DNA of 7,683 nt from JAVRLB01 sp049965455 (GTDB taxonomy: Archaea; Thermoplasmatota; Thermoplasmata; Thermoplasmatales; ARK-15): the NCBI GenBank assembly GCA_049965455.1, contig JBMFWH010000062.1:1-7683 (forward strand), given 5' to 3'. Shown one piece after another: positions 1-5,819 of the stretch. Below the pieces are notes generated by a model that worked only from the letters and a program-made list of their open reading frames with translations, was not told where the DNA came from and did no database searches. The stretch's first letter is position 1. Each line of letters begins with the position of its first letter. A program made the translations under genes and the position numbers.

Positions 1-55
1 TGGCCAAAGCAGATCCAAGCAACCGCCATAAAGCCATGTAGAGAAAGCAGTCGGT

Positions 56-88
56 GAGCCGGATGCGGGAAACCCGCAAGTCCGGTTC
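56..88 (+). ncRNA. Group II intron domain V (catalytic hairpin)
   Basis: This 33-base hairpin has an 8 bp lower stem with one G-T pair, a two-base 3' bulge (AG) and a 6 bp upper stem around an AAA loop. The loop could equally be read as a GAAAC loop on five pairs. Its AGC at 57-59 matches the catalytic triad that binds the two metal ions in group II splicing. It is the most conserved part of these introns and the main ground for calling the element. The intact pairing suggests the element is, or recently was, active. Confidence 0.85.
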
Positions 89-91
89 GAC

Positions 92-124
92 GAGGGGGTT
101 CTGGGTAATGCCAGAACTCTACTC
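92..124 (+). ncRNA. Group II intron domain VI with bulged branch-point A121
   Basis: Ten pairs (95-104 with 111-120, two of them G-T) and three outer pairs (92-94 with 122-124) flank a lone unpaired A at 121. This is the standard shape of domain VI, in which the bulged A attacks the 5' splice site to form the lariat. The 3' splice site is inferred at 127/128. Confidence 0.82.
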
Positions 125-141
125 TATAAAGTTAGAAAAGT

Positions 142-152
142 ATTAAATATAA
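142..152 (+). promoter_or_regulatory. TATA-box promoter of the GTPase-EndA unit
   Basis: The AT-rich box TATTAAATATA is centred near 147, about 25 bases before the ATG at 172, and has purine-rich sequence (GAAAAG) just upstream, as expected for TATA plus BRE. Transcription would start at or very near the start codon, giving a leaderless message. The box lies only about 15 bases beyond the inferred 3' end of the intron, so the intron ends just short of the promoter. Confidence 0.5.
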
Positions 153-171
153 AATAACAATTAATGGCTTG

Positions 172-705
172 ATGGCAGATAATATCATTACGTGGAAGAT
201 AATGTTTTTAGGCCCTAAAGGGGCTGGTAAAACCTCGATAATTAACAGGATAGTATATGATGTATTTGCTGATGTTCCAAAAAGGTTTGATAAAGGAGAA
301 TTCTTACAAAAAAAGATGGATTGTGAGACTGTCGACGGAAAAGTATTTTTGACATTGTTAATTTCAGAGCAGGATTCTGATAATCTCTATTTACAGAAAT
401 TAAAAAACACAAAAGTTGGAATGATAGTAACTGATGTCACGAGTATAGAATCTCTTAATGAGGCAGAAGAGATTGCAGATAAGATTATGAAAGTGGTAGG
501 AAATATAAATATTGTATTTTTGGGGAACAAATCAGACTCTAAATACCATTCTCTATTCTGGGAAGAGGATTTGAAAGCTTTAGCAAATAAATTTAAAGCA
601 TCTTATGCAATAGTTAGTGCTAAAAATGGGGATAATATTTTAAACACTTTAAAATGGATCTGTGAATCTATATACAATAAAGAAAGTAGGAAAATAATAG
701 CATGA
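172..705 (+). CDS. Ras/Rab-like small GTPase with degenerate switch II
   Basis: A 177-residue, single-domain P-loop GTPase. Seen in the sequence: G1/Walker A GPKGAGKT at residues 14-21; a Ras-like core strand MIVTDVTSIESL around 84-95; G4 NKSD at 119-122; and G5 SAK at 149-151. The G3 motif (DxxG, usually WDxxGQ) is absent: the expected place, about 63-69, reads ISEQDSD. No clear G2 threonine is visible. It probably binds GTP, but hydrolysis and switching must differ from Ras. It has no lipidation cysteine, signal peptide or membrane segment, so it is likely cytosolic. I chose ATG 172 because the alternative TTG lies one codon earlier and the TATA box fits a transcript starting at 172; the ATG at 164 runs into a stop. 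The stop overlaps the EndA start (ATGA), so the two are co-transcribed and probably translationally coupled. The cellular role is unknown. Confidence 0.85.
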   Translation: MADNIITWKIMFLGPKGAGKTSIINRIVYDVFADVPKRFDKGEFLQKKMDCETVDGKVFLTLLISEQDSDNLYLQKLKNTKVGMIVTDVTSIESLNEAEEIADKIMKVVGNINIVFLGNKSDSKYHSLFWEEDLKALANKFKASYAIVSAKNGDNILNTLKWICESIYNKESRKIIA

Positions 706-1646
706 ACACGGCATCTTTAAAAACTAATTTTATAATAATCACTAATAAATCAGAATCAAGTAAATTATATAACAATGGTTTTCTAGGAACTTTTAATAAG
801 AGCAGGTTAAGACTATCATTAATAGAAGCGTGTTATCTTCTAGAAAATAAAAAGGTAGAGATAAAAGACCAGGATTTTATCTCATTATTCAAGTATTCTG
901 CTGCATTAGATCCAAAATTCGGAACAGAGTATTATATATACCGTGATCTTAAAAACAAGGGATATAAAATCAAGGTTAATACAAGCTTTTTAGAGGTTTT
1001 GAAAAATGATACAGTTCAGAAATTTATTGCTTATGATTTAGGCTCATTTGTAAAATTTGAAAAAATAGTGGAACAAGTTAATGAATTCGGGAACCACATC
1101 ATAGCAGTAGTTGACGAGGATCTAGAGATCACCTATTTTATGTTAAGCAACCCCATTTTGAAAGGTGCTTTTAATAACAATATTACAGATAGCTTATCTG
1201 GGACATTACTGGAAAAAAATGTGATATTAGAAAAGTCAAAAGAAACTGGTGCATTTGGTAAAAAGTCAGGGTTGCTTATTACTTTATCTTTATTAGAATC
1301 AGAATATCTTATAGAGAAAGGAATTTTAGTGTTGAATGGACTAAACAATGATACTTTTTTTAATTATGCCAAAGAAAAAGATGTTTTATTCGAGCTAAAG
1401 TATAAAGTGTACAAAAAGATGATGAATGAAGGTCTATTTTTAAAGGCCGGGTTTAAGTTCGGGGCAGATTTTAGAGCATACAGCAAGAGCATGAAAGAGC
1501 ATGCAGAGTATCTGGTACACTTATTTTTCAGGGAAGAGAAGATGGAAGATATTGCAAGAGGAGTAAGGCTGGCACACGGTGTAAATAAAAAGCTGATACT
1601 GACGGACGGTAAAGAATTTATACAGATTGACTGGTATCATCCATGA
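702..1646 (+). CDS. endA: tRNA-splicing endonuclease, fused two-repeat (homodimeric) type
   Basis: This enzyme cuts introns out of precursor tRNAs at bulge-helix-bulge sites, leaving 2',3'-cyclic phosphate and 5'-OH ends. At 314 residues it has the two-repeat architecture of the euryarchaeal alpha2 enzymes. The first repeat (about 25-150) keeps the fold, including LSLIEACYLLE at 39-49 and AVVDED at 135-140, but lacks the catalytic residues. The second repeat (about 185-314) carries GFKFGADFRAY ending at Tyr260, HAEYLVHL starting at His267, and GVNKKL with Lys296, the Tyr-His-Lys triad of the family. The Tyr-His gap of 7 is shorter than the 10-11 I recall for the Methanocaldococcus and Archaeoglobus enzymes. 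The start overlaps the GTPase stop as ATGA. The stop codon directly abuts the convergent LeuRS stop, leaving no space for a terminator. The family call is very secure; the dimeric state is inferred from domain organisation. Confidence 0.96.
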   Translation: MNTASLKTNFIIITNKSESSKLYNNGFLGTFNKSRLRLSLIEACYLLENKKVEIKDQDFISLFKYSAALDPKFGTEYYIYRDLKNKGYKIKVNTSFLEVLKNDTVQKFIAYDLGSFVKFEKIVEQVNEFGNHIIAVVDEDLEITYFMLSNPILKGAFNNNITDSLSGTLLEKNVILEKSKETGAFGKKSGLLITLSLLESEYLIEKGILVLNGLNNDTFFNYAKEKDVLFELKYKVYKKMMNEGLFLKAGFKFGADFRAYSKSMKEHAEYLVHLFFREEKMEDIARGVRLAHGVNKKLILTDGKEFIQIDWYHP

Positions 1647-4421
1647 TTATTCTATATATATTGAAGGTTTATTTGGAAGCGCATAATTTTTCTTATTTTT
1701 AGGATCATAATCTCCGTTTATTACCAGCTTCAATCCAATCTCATTCTCAAGGTATTCTCTAGAATCTCTGAGTAGCCGATATTCGTCTATTTTTATGTAA
1801 CTTTTTAGTATGTTGCTGGAATAAAGTTTGTTTGCAAATAGAAGGTCTTCTTTGTTATTAAGAGAGCTCATAAGAGTCTTTCTGTCTTCTTTCAAAGCAA
1901 GATCTACAATTTGTTGCCGGACTTCGGTCAAAGTATATATATATACTGTATTTGATCTATTTTTTAGTAGCTCTAATATATGCATAATATCTGATAAAAC
2001 GGATTCTACATATTCTACTTCATACTCTATATTTTTATTTATCAATTTATTGTTTGGCTCTGGAAAGAGCTGCAAGGATATGAAATCTTCATGACCCAGC
2101 TTATGCCAGTATTCTTCGCATATATGTGGTATTACGGGAGACAAACTTATTAGCCAATCCTCCAGTATATTGCGTATTATTTTTCTCCTTCTCTCTTTTC
2201 CTTTCCTTTTTTCGTAATATTTTATGTCGATCAAGAAATTGAAAAACATGTCTATGACAGCGTCCCTGAACCTGTACTGCGACATCTTTGCATTTGCATC
2301 TTTAAGTTTGGAATAAAACCTAGACAATAGCCATAGATCTAATGAATCTAAATCTTTTATTTTATCTGCTTCAACAGATTCATTAATAAGCTCTTCAAAT
2401 CTTTCAAATTTTCTTTGTAACCCTTCTACTTCTGATTCTTTCCAGTCCATTTCACTGTCTATATCCGTTGTGGAAACAATATATAGCCTGTACAGATCTG
2501 CTGAATATTTATTTGATACGGAAGAGAGCGGCACCACATTTCCTTTAGATTTTGACATTTTAGCGCCTTCTCTTATTAACACGCCAAGTATTCCTAATGC
2601 CTTTGGCCAGTAAATTTCTGGAAATATTGCAGCATGGTTCATTATAAAAAAAGAAAGGTGATTGCTGATATGCGGAGTGCTAGTGACCCTAATATCATTT
2701 GGATACCAGTACTTAAATGATTCTTTAATATTTTGCATCAATTCTGACGCTAAAGCACCATCATACTCAGCATCCAAAAACAATGATTCAAAAAATTCAT
2801 ATGTGAGATTTTCGGGAGATATGTTGTATTCTCTTATGTAATTGATTATAGTGTACAATGCCATATATATTGTCGAGTCTGAAAGCGATTCGATAACCCA
2901 CCCCTCTTCAAATGGAAGATTGGTCCCTAACCCCCTTTTTCTTGCGCATGGCCTTTCTCTTAACCAATCAATCACTTCATTGAACTGTTGTTTATATTTT
3001 TCAGGATAAATGTCCATTTTTGAGACTAAATTATGTGCAATGGCTTTTAACTTTTGATCTTTGTAGTCAATGAACCATTGTCCATGCACTATGGAAGCAA
3101 TGACCTTATTGCCGCCTCTGGTTTCGGTTTTTCTGGACAGCTCGTAAAATAATATTGCATTTCCAGTTTCCAGCAGCCATCTCTGAACATTGTCTTTTAT
3201 TTCAGAGATCTTCAACCCCTTAAATTGGCCACATTTTTCATTTAAAATGCCGTTATAAAACTCATCTTTATAGATGATCTTCGTTGCCTCTTCCAGCTTT
3301 GCATCATTTTGATCTTTGATATTCAGTTTTTTACATACCTCTTCGGCCGGTAACATCTTATAATTTGGAAGATCAATTATTTTTATAGGTGTTATATTTA
3401 ATAGCCCATATTTCTCATTTTGCTTTAAATCTCTTAAGGCAATAAAGTCATATGGCGCATGTGCAGGAACAGAGTATACTATGCCAGTTGCATTATCCGG
3501 GTCTACAAACTCTGCCGGCAATATAGGAACGGTTCTGTCAAGAATATCTAACTTTGCAGTTTTATCAATAAAATATGTGCCTTTTAATTTTTCTATACTT
3601 TTCACATTTTCTATCTGATACTCCAGTTTTTCAAAAGCTTCTTTTGAAACAAAGTACAGTTTATCAGAGATGCGTACTTTCAAGTACTCTGAATCTGGAT
3701 TAATCCACAAATTTGTTACTCCGAACAGCGTTTCTGGTCTTAAGGTACTGGCCAGAAGGTATCCGTCTTCAAAGCTGAATTTAATGCTTGTAAATTCAAG
3801 TATTGATACCTTGTCTGTATCCCCATCCTTTATATCATCTTCTCCTACTGGATTCTGGTCTTTTATGCTAAATGTTATTGGATAATCCCCCTTCTTTATT
3901 AAATTTAAACTATATAGCTTTTTAAATTGCCATTCTACAAATCTATTATATTGTTTTTCTGCTGTATGAAATTTTCTGGTCCAGTCAATAGATAATCCTA
4001 AACTTTTAAAGTCTTCCTGGATCTTTTCAGCAAAATAAATTGCAACATTATATGGAGATGTAAAGTCATTTAAAATCTCTTTGATCTTTTCTTCATCTTT
4101 TTCGTATAACCTTAAATATGACATATATAAATTTATTATTTCAGGATCTTTGTTTTTTATCATGTCTGATATGGCGAGAATCGGAGTGCCTGAAACATGA
4201 AAGGCCATTGGAAACAAAACATTGTAACCTTGAGCCCGCTTAAACCTTGCAATCACATCTCCAACTGTATATGCTCTTCCATGACCTATATGTAACGGGC
4301 CATTTGCGTAAGGGTATGGAACGGTAATAAAAAACTTCTTTTTGTTTTTATCTAATTTTGGTTCAAATATCTTTTCAGAGTTCCATAGGTCCTGCCATTT
4401 TTTTTCAATGTCACTGTTCAT
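1647..4421 (-). CDS. leuS: Leucyl-tRNA synthetase, archaeal/eukaryotic type with editing domain
   Basis: A class Ia synthetase that charges tRNA-Leu with leucine in the cytoplasm. In order: the HIGH motif at residues 44-47 within PYANGPLHIGHGRAYT; the CP1 editing insertion at about 200-400, with the threonine-rich signature STLRPETLFG at 225-234 and PAHAPYD ending at Asp325, which deacylates mischarged tRNA; the archaeal signature ESLSDSTIYMA at 511-521; KMSKS at 621-625; a helical anticodon-binding domain at about 690-790; and a C-terminal tRNA-binding extension to residue 924. The length is slightly short for archaeal LeuRS but nothing is missing. A TATA-like element lies about 30 bases before ATG 4421, implying a leader of only a few bases with no Shine-Dalgarno. 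Its stop codon touches the EndA stop tail to tail. It is divergent from the diphthamide gene across a 261-base spacer. ValRS and IleRS share the fold, but the archaeal LeuRS signatures make this call firm. Confidence 0.97.
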   Translation of the reverse strand: MNSDIEKKWQDLWNSEKIFEPKLDKNKKKFFITVPYPYANGPLHIGHGRAYTVGDVIARFKRAQGYNVLFPMAFHVSGTPILAISDMIKNKDPEIINLYMSYLRLYEKDEEKIKEILNDFTSPYNVAIYFAEKIQEDFKSLGLSIDWTRKFHTAEKQYNRFVEWQFKKLYSLNLIKKGDYPITFSIKDQNPVGEDDIKDGDTDKVSILEFTSIKFSFEDGYLLASTLRPETLFGVTNLWINPDSEYLKVRISDKLYFVSKEAFEKLEYQIENVKSIEKLKGTYFIDKTAKLDILDRTVPILPAEFVDPDNATGIVYSVPAHAPYDFIALRDLKQNEKYGLLNITPIKIIDLPNYKMLPAEEVCKKLNIKDQNDAKLEEATKIIYKDEFYNGILNEKCGQFKGLKISEIKDNVQRWLLETGNAILFYELSRKTETRGGNKVIASIVHGQWFIDYKDQKLKAIAHNLVSKMDIYPEKYKQQFNEVIDWLRERPCARKRGLGTNLPFEEGWVIESLSDSTIYMALYTIINYIREYNISPENLTYEFFESLFLDAEYDGALASELMQNIKESFKYWYPNDIRVTSTPHISNHLSFFIMNHAAIFPEIYWPKALGILGVLIREGAKMSKSKGNVVPLSSVSNKYSADLYRLYIVSTTDIDSEMDWKESEVEGLQRKFERFEELINESVEADKIKDLDSLDLWLLSRFYSKLKDANAKMSQYRFRDAVIDMFFNFLIDIKYYEKRKGKERRRKIIRNILEDWLISLSPVIPHICEEYWHKLGHEDFISLQLFPEPNNKLINKNIEYEVEYVESVLSDIMHILELLKNRSNTVYIYTLTEVRQQIVDLALKEDRKTLMSSLNNKEDLLFANKLYSSNILKSYIKIDEYRLLRDSREYLENEIGLKLVINGDYDPKNKKNYALPNKPSIYIE

Positions 4422-4445
4422 CAGAACATATAAATTAACTTGACT

Positions 4446-4457
4446 AATAAATATTTT
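4446..4457 (-). promoter_or_regulatory. Putative TATA-box promoter of leuS
   Basis: Read on the minus strand, AAAATATTTATT is centred near 4451, about 30 bases before the LeuRS start codon. This predicts a transcript start a few bases before ATG 4421. A second AT-rich stretch (AATTTATATG, near 4428-4437) is too close to the start codon to serve a message containing it. Confidence 0.4.
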
Positions 4458-4644
4458 CTTGGCTGAAAATATTATCTGAGGTAAGTCATGTCAACCAGTT
4501 TTCATTGAAATTGTTCAAGAGCCATTAAAAGAAACCGCCAAGAATTATTTGAATACTGCTTCAAACAAGTAATTTCCGCGGATCTGTATATTGATTAGCT
4601 TGAATTTTGAAAATCACCACAGTGAATTGAAACCCTTTAATTAG

Positions 4645-4658
4645 AAAATTTGATAAAC
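4645..4658 (+). promoter_or_regulatory. Weak candidate promoter for the diphthamide synthetase gene
   Basis: AAAATTTGATAAAC is centred about 30 bases before ATG 4683, the right place for a TATA box giving a nearly leaderless message. The match is poor, however. The better TATA-like word CATATATT at 4665-4672 lies only about 14 bases before the start. No Shine-Dalgarno is present. Confidence 0.22.
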
Positions 4659-4682
4659 ATTCATCATATATTGGAACCATAA

Positions 4683-5345
4683 ATGAAAGCGATCTCTCTA
4701 TATTCTGGCGGGAAAGATAGCACTTTTGCGCTATATATGGCATTGCAACAGGGCATGAATATTGAAAAGCTTGTATCTATAAACCCCCTAAACAAAGAAT
4801 CAGTGATGTATCATGTGCCCAACATAGAGCATACTAAAACCATTGCTGAGGCTATTGGCATACCACTGGACCTTTTTTACCTGAGCGATGATCCAAATGA
4901 TCTGGAAGAGGCACTTGGAAAATATGATGCGGAAATTGTGGTTAGCGGAGCAATAAAGTCAGAGTTTCAAAAAACTAAACTTGAACGAATTTGCACAAAT
5001 CTAAATAAGATTTCTTATACTCCTCTATGGTATAAGGATGAACACTTGCTAATAGAAGAGATAATAAAATCAGGATTTGAGGTATATATCTCGGCAGTTT
5101 CTGCAGAAGGGTTGAAAGAGGATTTTTTAGGTGCTAAGTTTGACATGCAGCTATTGTCCAAGCTTGTTGAACTGAACAAAAAATACAGGATTAATATCTC
5201 AGGAGAGGGCGGGGAATATGAAAGCATTGTCCTTTATGCCCCCTTCTTTAAAAAAAGGTTGGTCGTGAAAGAATACTCCAGAGAATGGTTTGGAAGCTCC
5301 GGAATATTTAATATAAAAAAGTTGGAGATATTACAAGATTATTGA
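4683..5345 (+). CDS. dph6: Diphthine--ammonia ligase (Dph6 family PP-loop ATPase)
   Basis: This enzyme catalyses the last step of diphthamide synthesis, the ATP- and ammonia-dependent amidation of diphthine on the conserved histidine of elongation factor 2. Of its 220 residues, the N-terminal PP-loop SGGKDS (8-13) binds ATP. VSGAIKSEFQKTKLERIC at 87-104 and PLW at 114-116 follow the family pattern. GEGGEYES at 174-181 is the hallmark of the Dph6/DUF71 C-terminal subdomain. The length matches the compact archaeal form; there is no fused RidA-like extension as in eukaryotic Dph6. The ATG at 4683 sits immediately before the PP-loop strand, as in other members, so the start is secure. Its 3' end overlaps the convergent membrane-protein gene by 7 bases (5339-5345). 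Other PP-loop families such as TilS/TtcA or GMP synthetase lack the GEGGEYES motif. Confidence 0.93.
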   Translation: MKAISLYSGGKDSTFALYMALQQGMNIEKLVSINPLNKESVMYHVPNIEHTKTIAEAIGIPLDLFYLSDDPNDLEEALGKYDAEIVVSGAIKSEFQKTKLERICTNLNKISYTPLWYKDEHLLIEEIIKSGFEVYISAVSAEGLKEDFLGAKFDMQLLSKLVELNKKYRINISGEGGEYESIVLYAPFFKKRLVVKEYSREWFGSSGIFNIKKLEILQDY

Positions 5346-5803
5346 GGTCTCAATTTCGCATTGTTTCTGATCACATAGTCATATTTTATATACGCTACAA
5401 GCAATAATATGGCAGCGATAAGATCTATTATCCCGATCAGGTTAATGAATAATATTATAGCGAATATAAATGCTAAGATCATGTAGATCATAGTCTTATC
5501 TTTCGCATGTACGTAATTGCCGATATTGACAAGATATGGGATGATGTTTAGGCAGTTGTATCCAATGTATAGCACAATTGCGGACACTGCCAATTCCAGC
5601 AATCCAGAAAAAAATGCTGAAAAACCAGCATAGAAGGACAAAAAAGCTGTAAATATGCTACTAACCAGTAAGAGAATGCCAAATAGTATGCCTATTATTC
5701 CAAAAAATATAAAAATATATCCTGCAATCTTCGTCATTGATTTTATTGTCTCTATATCGGAAGAAATGTAACTGTCTGGCTGCGGCATGCCTTCAGGATA
5801 CAT
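5339..5803 (-). CDS. Small multi-pass membrane protein, unknown function
   Basis: A 154-residue hydrophobic protein I do not recognise. A short, acidic, proline-containing N-terminus (1-22) precedes about four membrane segments near residues 26-50, 60-82, 104-121 and 122-139. A polar loop KDKT lies at 101-104, and a basic tail KLRPQ ends the protein. There are no cysteine pairs, conserved charged residues in membrane or transporter motifs. I chose ATG 5803 because it lies four bases after the HMG-CoA reductase stop and follows a GAGG/GGATGA purine stretch. The longer reading frame opens with TTG at 5845, would overlap the reductase by 38 bases, and adds only residues encoded in the reductase's conserved tail. 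The gene is very probably co-transcribed with the reductase, which hints at, but does not prove, a membrane or lipid role. Its stop overlaps the convergent dph6 stop region. Confidence 0.72.
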   Translation of the reverse strand: MYPEGMPQPDSYISSDIETIKSMTKIAGYIFIFFGIIGILFGILLLVSSIFTAFLSFYAGFSAFFSGLLELAVSAIVLYIGYNCLNIIPYLVNIGNYVHAKDKTMIYMILAFIFAIILFINLIGIIDLIAAILLLVAYIKYDYVIRNNAKLRPQ

Positions 5804-5807
5804 CTTT

Positions 5808-5819
5808 TCATCCGCCTCT
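5808..5819 (-). promoter_or_regulatory. Ribosome-binding region of the membrane-protein gene, spanning the reductase stop
   Basis: On the minus strand AGAGGCGGATGA includes the reductase TGA stop (5810-5808) and resembles the archaeal Shine-Dalgarno AGGAGGTGA. It lies 4-11 bases before ATG 5803. Its placement suggests translational coupling and supports the downstream ATG over the TTG at 5845. Confidence 0.4.

Larger units (their letters stand above)
1..127 (+). mobile_element. 3' end of a group II intron (retroelement), truncated by the window edge
   Basis: Bases 56-88 fold as group II intron domain V. The lower stem 56-63 pairs with 81-88, a two-base AG bulge sits at 79-80, and the upper stem 64-69 pairs with 73-78. 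The catalytic AGC triad is at 57-59. A three-base linker leads to domain VI (92-124): 92-94 pair with 122-124 and 95-104 with 111-120, closed by a six-base loop. This leaves A121 as a single bulged adenosine, the expected branch point. An intron end at about 127, after CTCTAT, would put A121 seven bases from the splice site with a typical AY end. Domain V is 33 bases rather than the usual 34, with one base fewer in the terminal loop. Base composition is about 60% GC by hand count of 61-120, against AT-rich flanks. Domains I-IV and any reverse transcriptase gene would lie upstream of the window. Bases 1-55 show no convincing ORF and are probably the end of domain IV and its linker. Confidence 0.85.
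4422..4682. other. Divergent spacer between leuS and the diphthamide synthetase gene
   Basis: This 261-base spacer holds the two outward promoters and little else. No tRNA, rRNA or strong hairpin is visible. A 28-codon open stretch on the + strand (about 4477-4572, ending in TAA) has no in-frame start codon and a protein-like translation ending LKETAKNYLNTASNK. It could be the tail of a decayed gene or chance. A minus-strand ORF reaching into the spacer from 4743 has no family features and is treated as spurious. Confidence 0.4.

Noticed and set aside
1..55. Open frame from the window edge to a TGA at 55-57 as the end of an intron-encoded reverse transcriptase
   Set aside because: Only 18 codons are visible and they match no maturase or endonuclease motif; this position is expected to be structural intron RNA.
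1133..1348. Antisense ORFs within endA, leuS, dph6 and the reductase (for example 1133-1348, 1828-2094, 3670-3885, 5015-5227, 5787-6035)
   Set aside because: All lie opposite well-supported genes, have no motifs, and are typical shadow frames.
4600..4672. Possible C/D-box sRNA on the minus strand (ATGATGA at about 4667-4661)
   Set aside because: A C-box-like word is present, but no properly placed CTGA D box or closing stem was found.
4561..4743. 60-residue minus-strand ORF spanning the spacer and the 5' end of dph6
   Set aside because: It starts inside the conserved PP-loop region of dph6 on the other strand and shows no family motif; a shadow frame.
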